A DNA stretch of 64,000 nucleotides from Azorinus chamasolen (Eukaryota; Mollusca; Bivalvia; Cardiida; Solecurtidae): positions 10,905,815 to 10,969,814 of the forward strand of contig OY755242.1 of the NCBI GenBank assembly GCA_963576725.1. Reading direction: 5' to 3'. How positions within the stretch are numbered: the stretch's first letter is position 1; each line of letters opens with the position of its first letter. Below the pieces are notes generated by a model that had not been told where the DNA came from, made no database searches, and saw only the letters and a list, made by a program, of their open reading frames with translations. Below, piece after piece: positions 36,975-47,766 of this stretch. The translations under genes were made by a program, and so were the position numbers.

Positions 36975-37158
36975 AATAATCTAATATAAATATTGGTCTT
37001 GGAGACAGGTGGCAGCTTAATGCAGGGTGAAAGCCGTGCAAAAGCTCCTCTTAGTAGGAGCTTTCTGCATGACGTTCACCATGCATTAAGCAGTCACCTG
37101 CCTAGATCTATCTGAATTATTCTCTACTAGAATTCCGGTTTAGAGGGGTTTTACTGTA
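36975..37158. mobile_element. Family E element, left terminus lost
   Basis: ATAAATATTGGTCTTGGAGA, CAGCTTAATGCAGGGTGAAA, GTAGGAGCTTTCTGCATGAC, GTTTAGAGGGGTTTTACTG. Confidence 0.78.
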
Positions 37159-37647
37159 TTGGGGCAGTGTTGACAAAGTGTTGGCATAGCGGTGACACGC
37201 ACCATCAGCTCAGCTATATCGCTGTGTTCTCTGTCTTCTGTTTCAAACAGTATAATTATATCCTACATGTAATCGGAAAATGTCTGAACTCATATTGGTG
37301 TGCATTTATTTGAATGAATCTACTTGTATTTCTACAAGAAGTTTAATGTGAAGTTTGTGGCGCATTTATTGGAATGAATCTTCACAAACAGCAAAGACGT
37401 AAATAAAGGTGTTTTATATAACAGATTCCCTCTGGTAAGGGTTTGCTCTGTGTATCTACATACATGTGCCTGTTGAGAGTTACTTTAAAACAAACTGTTG
37501 TATGTGTAAATACTTATGTTTAAACATCGTATGAGATCAATACGATTGTATGAAAGGTTGTGAGACATATGTAAATTGTACTTGCCAAAATAAAAACATA
37601 AAAAGGCGATCGGTGTAGTGTTATAATATAGTTATTATAATAGTATG

Positions 37648-37765
37648 ATATAACTCCTCTATGGCGACCACTTAATGAATAGACGTCTTTTCTAGCATGT
37701 TTGGTCACATAATACATAAGAATGAGCTTTCTGTGTACATATAACTTTTGTCGTGCATTAAATTA
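37648..37765 (+). mobile_element. Family E fragment leading into the microsatellite
   Basis: AACTCCTCTATGGCGACCAC, TTAATGAATAGACGTC, GTGCATTAAATTAGCACATG then CTGTCTCTC. The same block recurs at 38716-38826. Confidence 0.65.
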
Positions 37766-38330
37766 GCACATGACTGTCTCTCTATCTCTGTCTGTTGGTC
37801 CGTCTGTCCGTCCGCCTGTGTGTCTGTCTGTCTGTCTCTCTGTCGCTCTGTGTATCCCTGTCTCTCTGTCCCTCTCTGTCTCTCTCTCTGTCTCTCTCTT
37901 TCTCTCTCTCTCTCTCTGTCTCCCTATCTCTCTGTCTCTATGGCTCTTTCTTTCTCCCCCTCTCTCTCTGTCTCTCTCTCTGTCTCATTATGTCTCTCGC
38001 TCTGGCTCTCTCGCTCTGGCTCTCTCTCTCTGTGGCTCTCTGTCTGTCTCTGTCTCTCTCTCTCTCTGTTTGTCTCTGTCTCTCTGTCTCTCTGTCTATC
38101 TCTGCTTCTGTTTCTCTCCCCCGATCCATTCTCTGTATCTGTCTCTATGTCTCCTCTCTTTCTCTATCTCTCTTTCTTTCTCTCTATCTGCCTCTCTTTG
38201 TATTTGTCCCTCTCTCTCTGTCTCTGTGTCTTTCTCTGCTTCTGTTTCTCTCCCCTATCCCTGTGTCTCTTCGTCTATGTCTCTCCCTGTCTGTCTGTCT
38301 GTTTGTCAATCTCTTTCTCTCTCTGTCTTA

Positions 38331-38364
<34 letters not shown>

Positions 38365-38715
38365 TTGTCTCTATGTTTCTCGTTCGCTCTGTCTCTCTGT
38401 CTCTGTCTGTCTCTGTCTGTCTCTGTCTGTCTCTGTCTGTCTCTGTCTGTTTCTGTCTCTCTGTCTCTGTCTCTCTGTCTCTCTCTCTCTCTGTCTTCCT
38501 ACCTGTCTCTCTCTCTCTCTCTTTCTGTCCCTGTCTCTCTATCGCTGTGGCTCTTTCTCTCCCCCTCTCTCTCTCTCTGTCTCTCTGTGTCTCTCTGTGT
38601 GTCTCACTATGTCTCTCTCGCTCTGGCTCTCTGTATGTGGCTCTCTCTGTGGCTCTATGTCTGCATCTGTCTCTCTGTCTCTTTGTCTCTCTGCCTCCTT
38701 GTCTTTCGGTCTCTC
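37766..38715 (+). repeat. TCTC/TCTG compound microsatellite
   Basis: About 950 bp of CT-rich tetramer runs. Three overlapping frames of over 300 codons are open because the tract lacks stops; the peptides are only Ser, Leu, Cys, Val, Phe and Pro. Confidence 0.95.
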
Positions 38716-38826
38716 TAATGAATAGACATTGACGTCTTCTCTAGCAGGTTTGGTTACATAATGCACGAGAAAGGATCTTTCTGTGTAACTTTCGTCCTGA
38801 ATTAAATTACCACCTGGCTGTCTCCC
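38716..38826 (+). mobile_element. Family E fragment between two microsatellite blocks
   Basis: TAATGAATAGACATTGACGT, TTGGTTACATAATGCACGAG, TGAATTAAATTACCACCTGG then CTGTCTCCC. Near-duplicate of 37670-37765. Confidence 0.7.
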
Positions 38827-39325
<499 letters not shown>

Positions 39326-39881
39326 ATGTATGTATGTATGTATGTCTGTCTGTCTGTATGTCTGTCTGTCAGTCTATGTCTATGTCTATACATGTATGTC
39401 TCTGTCTCTCTGTGTCTCTGTCTCTCTTTCTCTGTTTGTCTCTGTCCCTCTGTCGTTGACTCTCTGTCTCTCTCTGCTTCTATTTCTCTCCCCCTATCCA
39501 TGTGTCTCTTTGTGTACGTCTATCCCTGTCTGTATGTTTGTGTGTTTGTCTATGTCTATGTCTATGTCTCTGTCTGTCTATGTCTGTCTCTGTCTCTCTT
39601 TCTCTGTGTGTCTCTCTCTGTCTCTTTGTTTCTGTCTTTGTTTGTCTGTCTGTCTGTATGTATATATGTATGTCAGTATGTATCTCTTCTATGTAGACAT
39701 CTTTCTCTCTCTCCCTGTCTCTCTCTCTCTGTCAGTCTGTCTATCTGTCACTATCTCTGTCTCTGTCTGTCTCTCTGTCTCTGTCTCTATGTCTCCTCTC
39801 TTTCTCTCTCTCTTTCTATCTCTCTCTCTCTCTCTGCCTCTCTTTGTCTATGTCTCTGTCTCTCTGTCTCTATGTCTCCTC

Positions 39882-39918
<37 letters not shown>

Positions 39919-39951
39919 GCCTCTCTATGTCTATGTCTCTGCCTCCCTGCC

Positions 39952-40033
<82 letters not shown>

Positions 40034-40201
40034 AGTCTATGTCTATGTCTATGTCTATACATGTATGTCTCTGTCTGTCTCTGTCTCTGTCTCTCTTTCT
40101 CTGTTTGTCTCTGTCCCTCTGTCGTTGACTCTCTGTATCTGTGTGTATCTCTGCTTCTGTTTCTCTCCCCTATCCCTGTGTCTATTTGTCTATATCTCTC
40201 C

Positions 40202-40291
<90 letters not shown>

Positions 40292-40292
40292 T
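39326..40292 (+). repeat. Compound TATG/TCTG/TCTC microsatellite
   Basis: Continues the pyrimidine tract, with a second TGTC block at 39955-40034 and a final (TC)n at 40237-40288. A roughly 700-bp segment (from ACATGTATGTCTCTGTCTCT at about 39390) is partly repeated from about 40060. Confidence 0.9.
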
Positions 40293-40429
40293 ACATTATG
40301 CCCGTTGTCCCAGTGATTTCATGAAATCTCTGACTACACATAGTCCCTGTAACCTGATATATATTTCAACCCTGGGTCTGTTATACAAACATTTCGTCCA
40401 CTGCATAATGAAAATTTGTCGCAACGATT

Positions 40430-40570
40430 GATATTGGTGTTTTAATCCTGTTCATTATAAATCTGATAAACCATTATGTGTACAGAGGCCATTGTAAAAA
40501 TACAAAAACAGGTAATAAATATTCATGATATCAGTATTTCTTACATGAGTAGTGAACAGGGAAAGGTGTG
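40430..40570 (+). mobile_element. Family F fragment, right half
   Basis: GAGGCCATTGTAAAAATACA, TATTCATGATATCAGTATTT, CTTACATGAGTAGTGAACAG. The centre is missing. Confidence 0.5.
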
Positions 40571-40669
40571 ACTTACTAATGCTACTGTGTTTTAACATGT
40601 CTAATAAGGATTGTTATACAGTAGAATATCTCTACAGCCACCTCTTCATCAACACACATTTGTTGCGTT

Positions 40670-40918
40670 TTAACCATTTCCCTGTTCTTTTATTATTCCA
40701 AATTTCAATACCTATAGAATATTCATGAACAAAACTGTTGTAATGCAATATGGAAGGTGGAACATTGCAGCCATTTTAGAAAATAAAGAAACAGATCTTT
40801 GAAATTTCATCAGCACACAGAGTAGACCATGATCAGACGGCTCCTATAGGAACCTCTAATTGGAATCTTCTCTGTTTGCAGAGAAATGAAAACACGTTTA
40901 TTTGAAGGAAAGGGTTAA
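40670..40918 (-). mobile_element. Family C element, reverse, near complete
   Basis: TTAACCATTTCCCTGTTCTT to GAAGGAAAGGGTTAA. Core GACGGCTCCTATAGGAACC. Confidence 0.82.
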
Positions 40919-40931
40919 AATATGATAGCTA

Positions 40932-41045
40932 TTTAGCCTTTCATGTGCGGGAACCGATTATATAAGAATTTGTAAACAGTATAGACCCATATCGAATGGT
41001 TTTTAAAATCAGAGACTGCACTGTTTGTCATAATAATCAGTTCTT
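40932..41045 (+). mobile_element. Family G element, left half
   Basis: TAGCCTTTCATGTGCGGGAA, TTTGTAAACAGTATAGACCC, GACTGCACTGTTTGTCAT. Confidence 0.6.
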
Positions 41046-41089
41046 TGGTGCAATGTTATGTTTAATTACTCAATATTCAGAAAATGCGG

Positions 41090-41214
41090 AGTCAAATTTA
41101 AGGCTTAACGCACTACGCCCTGCATTGAGCTACATGTATCACCTAGCTCAAAGAACCAGAATCGTATCCCTTGGTTTCAATAGTCGTTTGTTGTGTGGTT
41201 TTACTGTATATATG
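41090..41214. mobile_element. Family E fragment, right half
   Basis: TTAACGCACTACGCCCTGCA, TGAGCTACATGTATCACC, TTGTGTGGTTTTACTGTA. Confidence 0.5.
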
Positions 41215-41225
41215 AGTTAACAGGA

Positions 41226-41484
41226 TTAACCCTTTCCCTCATATAAACGTAAAAACATGTTTTACTCATCTGCAATCAGAGTAGACCCAGATCTAACGGC
41301 TCCTATAGGAACCATCTGATCAGGGTCTGCTCTATTTGCTAGTGGAATTTGAAAGATATGTTTCTTTACTTTATAAAATGACTACAATGTTCCACATTCC
41401 GTATGTCATTATACCGTTAAAATGCTCCTGAATATCCAGTAGGTAATGACATTTGAAATAAATATAGAACAGGGGAAGGGTTAA
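41226..41484 (+). mobile_element. Family C element, complete
   Basis: TTAACCCTTTCCCTCATATA to CAGGGGAAGGGTTAA. Core TAACGGCTCCTATAGGAACC. Confidence 0.87.
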
Positions 41485-41589
41485 AAGAAGATTAACCCAT
41501 TGAATGCTGTATTTTCCAAATGTAATGACCCATCAGCTTTCACCGATAGAATACATTCCGTATGTAACATTTAAATCGTCTAGAGGATA

Positions 41590-41675
41590 TTGAAAGACAG
41601 ACCGTAACTATATACCTCGATCAAAAAGCTCTTCTAGGAGTCATCTAATCTGGGTCAACACTGTTTAAATAAGCC
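41590..41675. repeat. Decayed hairpin core
   Basis: GATCAAAAAGCTCTTCTAGG, AGTCATCTAATCTGGGTCAA, CACTGTTT. Preceded by a TTAACCCATTGAATGC start at 41493. Confidence 0.45.
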
Positions 41676-41736
41676 TTTACACTAGTTTCCCGCATTGAAC
41701 GGATTAAATATAAGACTTTCTGCTCTTTCGATCGCT

Positions 41737-41924
41737 TTAACCCTTTCGCTGCCAAACTCTGTCGTCTGCCACAAATTTTCATTTTTTTGATTTTCTTCAT
41801 TTTTTCTTCAAAAACATAGTAACAGAAACAAACAGTTTGGATCCTGATGAGACGCCGAGTTACTCGGCGTCTCAACTGTTTGCATAGATAATCACAGATC
41901 CGGCATTGGCTGCGAAAGGGTTAA
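41737..41924 (-). mobile_element. Family B element with a deleted hairpin arm
   Basis: TTAACCCTTTCGCTGCCAAA to TGGCTGCGAAAGGGTTAA. The return arm lacks the TCTGGATCCAA segment between CGGCGTCTCA and CTGTTTGC. Confidence 0.85.
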
Positions 41925-42194
41925 AGAACATTGTATTTTTTACGAACTCAAAGACTTGAACGCTTATAAATCAAGTAAAATCAATATAGCAATAATATAA
42001 ATAAATATTGATGAAACTAGTCAGTGCGATATTGAAATCAGCTCGTTTTCACTTCTTTGAGTGGCAAATTTAAAATTCAGAAAACCATAGACTGGGATAA
42101 TAATAAAACCGGTAAGTGCATTTTATATTTATAATCATAAAAGAAAAAAGATGAAAGTCGTTATGAATAAACAAACATAACACTCACTTGTGAA

Positions 42195-42447
42195 TTAACT
42201 CTTTCCCTCATATAAACGTGTTTTCACGCATTTGCACACAGAGTAGACCCAGATCAGACGGCTCCTAGAGGAGCCGTCTGATCAGGGTCTACTCTGTATG
42301 CTAACAAACTTTGATAGATCAGTTTCTTTGCCTTCTAAAATGTCTACAATGTTGCACCTTCCATATTTTCTTTAGAACTATTTTGTTAATGAATATTCAG
42401 GAGGTACTGACATCTGTAATAACCATAGAACAGGGAACCAGGGTTAA
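42195..42447 (+). mobile_element. Family C element, complete, perfect core
   Basis: TTAACTCTTTCCCTCATATA to GAACCAGGGTTAA. Core GACGGCTCCTAGAGGAGCCG. Its last TTAA is the first of the next element. 41925-42194 shows nothing recognised. Confidence 0.87.
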
Positions 42448-42672
42448 CTCATTTCCTCCTAGACTACTTCAGATCCAATCACTTTGAACCAGTCTACCGA
42501 AAAGGACCAATAACTGTAGAAACGGAGCCTTTCAGAATGGTGCAGTTTTGAAACCATTGAGATAAATAGAGCATATGATCCTATAGAGCGAATGCTCTAT
42601 TTATAACAGTGGTTTCAAAATATAAGTTTTACAGAATCGCAAAAAAGGCAACAGTAGGAGAGAATGGTTTAA
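42444..42672 (-). mobile_element. Family D element, reverse, sharing TTAA with family C
   Basis: TTAACTCATTTCCTCCTAGA to GGAGAGAATGGTTTAA. Core GATAAATAGAGCATATGATC and its inverse. Confidence 0.78.
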
Positions 42673-42723
42673 GATCTTTGTGGACTGAGAATGCATTAAC
42701 AGTTAACCGCGTTAATATTCATG

Positions 42724-42931
42724 TACAGTAAAACCTCTCTTAACCGGCAGTTAAATTTAGTATGAATATCGGTCTTGGAGACAGGTGGCAGCTTAATGCA
42801 GGGTGAAAGTCATGCAGAAAGCTCCTAGAGGAGCTTTCTGCATGACTGTCACCCTGCATTAAGCAGCCACCTGCCTAAAAGTATCTAAATTATTATCTAC
42901 TAGAATTCCGGTTAAGAGAGGTTATACTGTA
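42724..42931. mobile_element. Family E element, complete, perfect core
   Basis: TA-CAGTAAAACCTCTCTTAA to AAGAGAGGTTATACTG-TA. Perfect inner palindrome through GCAGAAAGCTCCTAGAGGAG. Confidence 0.9.
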
Positions 42932-43029
42932 CATGTAATACAGACAGACATAATGAATAGTTACTATCTGATTGTTTATGATCCTATCTGAATGTAGAAG
43001 TATTTAAGTTCTGAAGACATTGTAGAATC

Positions 43030-43130
43030 AGACCTATGCATTGCATAAGCAGATAGAGCAAACCTTGATCAGACGGCTCCTCTCGGGTCCATCTAATCTG
43101 GGTCTTCTCTGTTTGCAAAGGGGTGACTGT
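43030..43130 (-). mobile_element. Family F fragment, reverse
   Basis: GCATAAGCAGATAGAGCAAA, CAGACGGCTCCTCTCGGG, TCTGGGTCTTCTCTGTTTGC. Confidence 0.6.
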
Positions 43131-43404
43131 TGTTACCCAGTCTCCGGACGAGCTTTAGGTTACTTCAATTACCCTATAGGTATTCGGATTTCCAAAGGGT
43201 CTCTGAATCTGAATAAGTCAATTTAGCACCATTTTCATTAGTTGAAAAGAAACTGACATAGTAACTAATAGCGTAGACCCTGATCTGGCTCTACATTATT
43301 TTCCGAAGTTGTCTATCAGAACACTTTGAGTAATTACTACCGATTAGGGTCAAAACGTACACAATCAACGTCATTAAGAGTTTTGTTAACCGGTTACATC
43401 TATC

Positions 43405-43728
43405 CCTTTCCTTGTTCTATATTTATTCCTAATTTTTCTAAATTGTACTCTTTGTCATGCTTGCTATAAGTATACTATGTATGTTTTATGCAATAAAGAA
43501 ATTGAATTGAATTTCAGTACCTACTTAATATTCTTGGACAAAATAGTTTTAATGAGAAATGGAAGGCGGAACATTGTAGCCATTTTAGAACCTAAAGACA
43601 CATATCTATCATATTCCATCAGCAAACAGAGCAGACTCTGATCAGACGGTTCCTATAGGAGCCATCTGATATGGGTCTACTCTGTTTGCAAAAGCGTGAA
43701 AAGACATTTATATGAAAGAACGGATTAA
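43405..43728 (-). mobile_element. Family C element, reverse, with an inserted retroposon 3' end
   Basis: CCCTTTCCTTGTTCTATATT ... GAAAGAACGGATTAA. About 90 bp of foreign sequence interrupts the right arm at 43422-43512. Core GACGGTTCCTATAGGAGCCA. Confidence 0.75.
43422..43512 (+). mobile_element. 3' end of a non-LTR retroposon
   Basis: TGTATGTTTTATGCAATAAA then GAAATTGAATTGAAT. A poly(A)-signal-like AATAAA followed by a short (TTGAA)n tail is typical of several invertebrate LINE 3' ends. Only the tail is present. Confidence 0.5.
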
Positions 43729-43989
43729 TCGTGTTACGGGTGAACCTGTAATTTATGATGCACAAAGATATTTAAGTTAACACGTGAATGGCGTATTAAA
43801 TACATTCAACCAATAGTATATGCATATGAAACGTCTCACATGAGTGTTTACCGTTTACTTTCAGTACAAAAAAACAATATTGCTGAAGGGTTTTAACTTT
43901 TATTAATTTTGAAAGACGAGATCAATATATCCGAATAAACCATAAACATGAATGTAATATTCCATTTATAACATACATTTATGCGTATT

Positions 43990-44187
43990 TAGAGAAGAAC
44001 CCCTGTATAGAACCACTAAATGAATACATGTAGACGTCTTTAGAAACATGTGGTTGTTTAATGTAGGGTAAAAGCTAGGCAAAATGCTCATATAGGAAAC
44101 TTTTGCCTAATGTTCGCCCTGCATTAAGCTACCACCTGCCCAGTGCTCCATAAGTAGACCTGCATTTGGCGATCGCTGTACTTGTAC
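43990..44187. mobile_element. Family E element
   Basis: AGAGAAGAACCCCTGTATAG, GTGGTTGTTTAATGTAGGGT, CTGCATTAAGCTACCACCTG, GGCGATCGCTGTAC. 43730-43990 shows nothing recognised. Confidence 0.65.
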
Positions 44188-44394
44188 TCTTTGTACTGTA
44201 TTGATTATTAGGAATGTGAATCTTGTTCAATACATTTCCATGTGCAGACATCATGATTGAAATACGTAATGCAGTTGAACAGAAAATATGTACAAAGCAA
44301 TTCGTTTAATCATCCCCCTTGTGAATATACATTTGAGAAATAATGAATGCACGGAAAGTAGGTTCACTCGAGAAAGTAGCACCATGAACAATGC

Positions 44395-44530
44395 AGAAGC
44401 TTTAGAATTAGATCCATAGTATTTCATAAGAAAACAGAGTAGTAGACTCTGGTCAGATTGCCTCCAAAGGAACAGTTTGATATGGGTCTACTCTGTCTAC
44501 AAAGGCGTGAAAATTGAAAGGGTTAGATTT
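44395..44530 (-). mobile_element. Family F element, reverse
   Basis: TTAGATCCATAGTATTTCAT, AAACAGAGTAGTAGACTCTG, GGGTCTACTCTGTCTAC, GGCGTGAAAATTGAAAGGG. Confidence 0.6.
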
Positions 44531-44809
44531 CAACGAATAAATGCAACACTTTTATACTTTCATATGGCACTGTAAATATTTTCAATTAAGATGAACCAAG
44601 GCAAATTGTGTCTACTCTATTTACAAAGGGGTAAGCGATAAACATTCAAACAAATAAACATAGCCTTTGTATATTTTCATATTACACTGTAAATATTTTA
44701 TATTTCCAACTGACATGACTAAAATAAATTAAAAAAACGTCATTGTTAAGATCAATATCATCATACTACGCATGGCCGGATTGTCAATGGCGAACAGCTT
44801 CAACCTCTC

Positions 44810-45118
44810 TAAACCGGACGTTCAATTTGATATAAATATTGGTCTGAGAGACATGTGGCAACTCATTCCCCCATGTACTAATTTAATTAAATATTTATTA
44901 ATTTTAATAAATATACCGGAACGGAGCATTAACTAGAGAAAGGGGAGCATAGAATTGTGTAGTTTTACAGAGGCGCAAAAAGGCGTTAGTTGTAGAGAAT
45001 GAGTTAATCCATGGTGAAAGGCATATAGAAAGCTTTCTGCATGACTTTCACCCTGCATTAAGCAGCCACTTGCCTCAAAGTATATTCTCATCTAGAATTG
45101 CGGTCTAGAGAGGTTTAC
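44810..45118. mobile_element. Family E element interrupted by a D-type insertion
   Basis: CAACCTCTCTAAACCGGACG, GGTCTGAGAGACATGTGGCA, insertion 44862-45007, then TTAA-TCCATGGTGAAAGGC, TGCATTAAGCAGCCACTTGC, TAGAGAGGTTTACT. Confidence 0.75.
44862..45007 (-). mobile_element. Family D element, internally deleted, inserted in family E
   Basis: CTCATTCCCCCATGTACTAA start, ATTAACTAGAGAAAGGGGAG, TTACAGAGGCGCAAAAAGGC, GAGAATGAGTTAA end. The hairpin core is replaced by an AT-rich TTTAATTAAATATTTATTAA tract. Confidence 0.7.
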
Positions 45119-45355
45119 TTAACTCGACATCCCGTTTGACACCCGGTCATCAGTTTCTCAAACGTTTGCATGAATCAAAAGTTATTAAAAGCTCATCACA
45201 TCATAGTTTAAGCAGACCTCATTTTTTCAGTATGAGAAGAAATAATTTGTAAGCATAAACTCTCATCATTATCCTATTAAACTTACCTGCGACAGGAGTG
45301 ATGTGCTGCATCGTTTACTAAGTCCCAGTATCCACGTGGAATGGTCAAACACTGT

Positions 45356-45610
45356 TTAACACTTTCCTTCATATAAACGCCTTTTCACGCATCTGCAAAC
45401 AAAGTAGACCCAGATAAGACGGCTCCTATGGGAGTCGTCTGGTCAATGTCTGCTCTGTTTGCTAAAGGAGTTTCTGTTTCTTTACTTTCTTAAATGGCTA
45501 AAAGGTTCCACCTTCCGTGCATCATTATACATATATATAACTTGTTTGCCCATGAATAATCAGTAGGTACTGAAAGCCGGAATAAAAACATAAAACGGGG
45601 AAAGGGTTAA
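45356..45610 (+). mobile_element. Family C element, complete
   Basis: TTAACACTTTCCTTCATATA to CGGGGAAAGGGTTAA. Core GACGGCTCCTATGGGAGTCG. Confidence 0.85.
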
Positions 45611-45630
45611 CCCTTATTACCAGTTCAATA

Positions 45631-45880
45631 TTAACCCTTCGCTTGCTATTTATGTCAATATACCTACCTGTAAATAGTGAAGACCCAGATGAGACAGCTC
45701 CTGCAGGAGCTGTCTCATCAGGGTCTGCACTATTTACAAGTTGATTGTGCAATCAATGCACTCCATAGCAGTGATTGCATAGCGATATACTTGTACTCGG
45801 TGAAGATATATGTAATTATACAACAGGGCATAGGTAAAGAAGGAGAAATGTGTTTTAAAATTCAGCAAGCGAAGGGTTGA
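45631..45880 (+). mobile_element. Family A element, copy 7
   Basis: TTAACCCTTCGCTTGCTATT to CAAGCGAAGGGTTGA. Arms GTGAAGACCCAGATGAG and, inverted, GTGCAGACCCTGATGAG. Confidence 0.88.
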
Positions 45881-46002
45881 TGACATTATGCATAAGAGCT
45901 GAAGTTTTATAATAGCATATGCACGTTGGATGATTTGGTATTGGCAACAGCTGTATAGAGTCAGATCCATTATAATTTCATAAAGCTAGGTTCCCACTGC
46001 CG

Positions 46003-46725
46003 ATTAGATAAACTGGATCAAACCCGATCAAATGATCGGGGACTGGTCTGGACAGGAGTGATCGGGGCGATCTACCTTGGTCGGCATCGGTCGGACTCCA
46101 TACCGGATGAAGTCATTTACCCGATCTGTACCCGATCATCTCGACTTCTACTCGAGTAATACCCGATCGACCCGATCGACCAAAGTACGACCATGACGAC
46201 CTGGTCGGGTAGAGATCGAGCAGAGGTCCAGTTGGTCGTGTAGAGGTCATGTAGGGATCGTATCTAGGCCGAGATGATCGATCAGAGATCGGAGTGGTTG
46301 TTAAGTTGACGTCGTGGAGGAGTCGTAAATGATCTATAGGGGGTAATGTATGATCGAGTAGAGGTCGAGAAGAACTCTGAAGATCTGAAGATCACCCGCG
46401 ATTACCAGTGATTTGTTGTGCGACCTTCGTATGAATATCGGCGAGAAGAGGTCGCTAGAAATCGTAAACATGTCATAAGTTGTCGTAGGTCTATTGGGAA
46501 TGGGCCCTGAGGGTGTTGTACATGATCAACAGCCTCTCTACGACTGAAATACAACTGAAAATGGTCGCACGATTGGAAACGATTACCATCGATTACAGAA
46601 GACCACCCGCGATTAACAGTGACTTGTCGTGCAACCTTCGTACGAATATCGGCGACCAGAAGTCGGTAGCAATCGTAAACAGGTCTTAAGGGGTCGCAAG
46701 GCCTAGTGGGACTGGGTCCATAGAC
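46003..46725. repeat. GATC/GTCG-rich segment, possible hAT-type element, with an internal duplication
   Basis: Starts GGTTCCCACTGCCGATTAGA; GATCGGG, CCCGATC and GGTCG recur densely. A 120-bp block (GACCACCCGCGATTAACAGT type, CGTACGAATATCGGCGA) occurs at 46378-46507 and 46599-46721. The end AGTGGGACTGGGTCC partly mirrors the start. Confidence 0.6.
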
Positions 46726-46762
46726 AAACAGAACAACCGCTGATCGGATAACTCGTATACAG

Positions 46763-46840
46763 GACTGTCACCCTGTATTTTAAGCAGCCGCCTGCCTAAA
46801 TCGTTAGAGTTCGGTATAGAGGGCTTTGATGTATACTGTA
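46763..46840. mobile_element. Family E fragment, right end
   Basis: CACCCTGTATTTTAAGCAGC, CGCCTGCCTAAATCG, GGTATAGAGGGCTTTGATGT. Confidence 0.55.
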
Positions 46841-47053
46841 AAGATGCAAAGTGTGTTGTAATACTAGTAACAACAGTAAATCATCTATAAAACGACAATC
46901 TAATGCAGGTTCGATTATCGGTACAGTAATTCATTTCAAATGTGCGGTCGGGTCGGTGAATGCATCTAACAAATGGGTGGGTTTTTATTTACTTTCATTC
47001 TGCATTGTTTCTGATTGTTTGCGTTCTGCTGGTCTTACATTGGGTAATAAAGA

Positions 47054-47290
47054 GTTCACCCCTTTTTCTCATGAATATTCATGTACACCATAATGCATGT
47101 ATATATACTAATTACAAAAGCATCACGAACAAGTGGTTTTTCACCTCCACAAAGCTGTAGAATAAACCTATACGATCCAAGAAGCAAACACTTACAGACC
47201 CTGGTCAGACGGCTCCCATACAAAACAATCCGATCGTGGTCAACTCTGTTTGTAAATAATTGAAAACGGTGTTTCTTTCAAGGAAAGGGT
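47054..47290 (-). mobile_element. Family F element, reverse
   Basis: GTTCACCCCTTTTTCTCATG, AATATTCATG, CAGACCCTGGTCAGACGGCT, TGGTCAACTCTGTTTGTAAA, CAAGGAAAGGGTA. Confidence 0.6.
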
Positions 47291-47415
47291 ACACATGGTT
47301 TATCATTCAAATATAATTGTTATATTTTGCTCGTACCATAGATAAACGATAATATTATCATATATATTATTATAGTTCTTATTATCACGGTAACTTTGTC
47401 TTGCAATTTGGATGT

Positions 47416-47662
47416 TTTGACCCTTTCGTCGCCAAATTTCTAAGTGTCGTTTGCAATCCAAATTTGTTTAATCATTCAGTAAAATAAGGAAATGAGATAA
47501 ATAAATGCAAATTTCAAAGGAATGAAGCACATATATAGAAATAGAGATTGAGACAAATAGTGAAGTCCCTGTTCAGACGCCACCTTGAAAAGGCGGCGTC
47601 TGATCAGGGACTGCACTATTTGTCGTGGTGCATATATGCGACTGCGGCGGTGAAAGGGTTAA
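47416..47662 (+). mobile_element. Family H element, copy 2
   Basis: TTGACCCTTTCGTCGCCAAA to GCGGCGGTGAAAGGGTTAA. Core GACGCCACC-TTGAAAA-GGCGGCGTC. Nearly collinear with 33997-34242. Confidence 0.88.
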
Positions 47663-47766
47663 CTCTTCGAAACGAGTATACTGGCATTTGCAGACAGAAT
47701 AGACACTAACAAAAAGGCTCCTACAGGATCATTCTAAGCAATCTGCATTGTTTTGTATATGAAGAC
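47659..47766 (+). mobile_element. Family F fragment starting at the TTAA of family H
   Basis: TTAACTCTTCGAAACGAGTA, GGCATTTGCAGACAGAATAG, AGGCTCCTACAGGATC, GCATTGTTTTGTATATGAAG. Confidence 0.55.
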
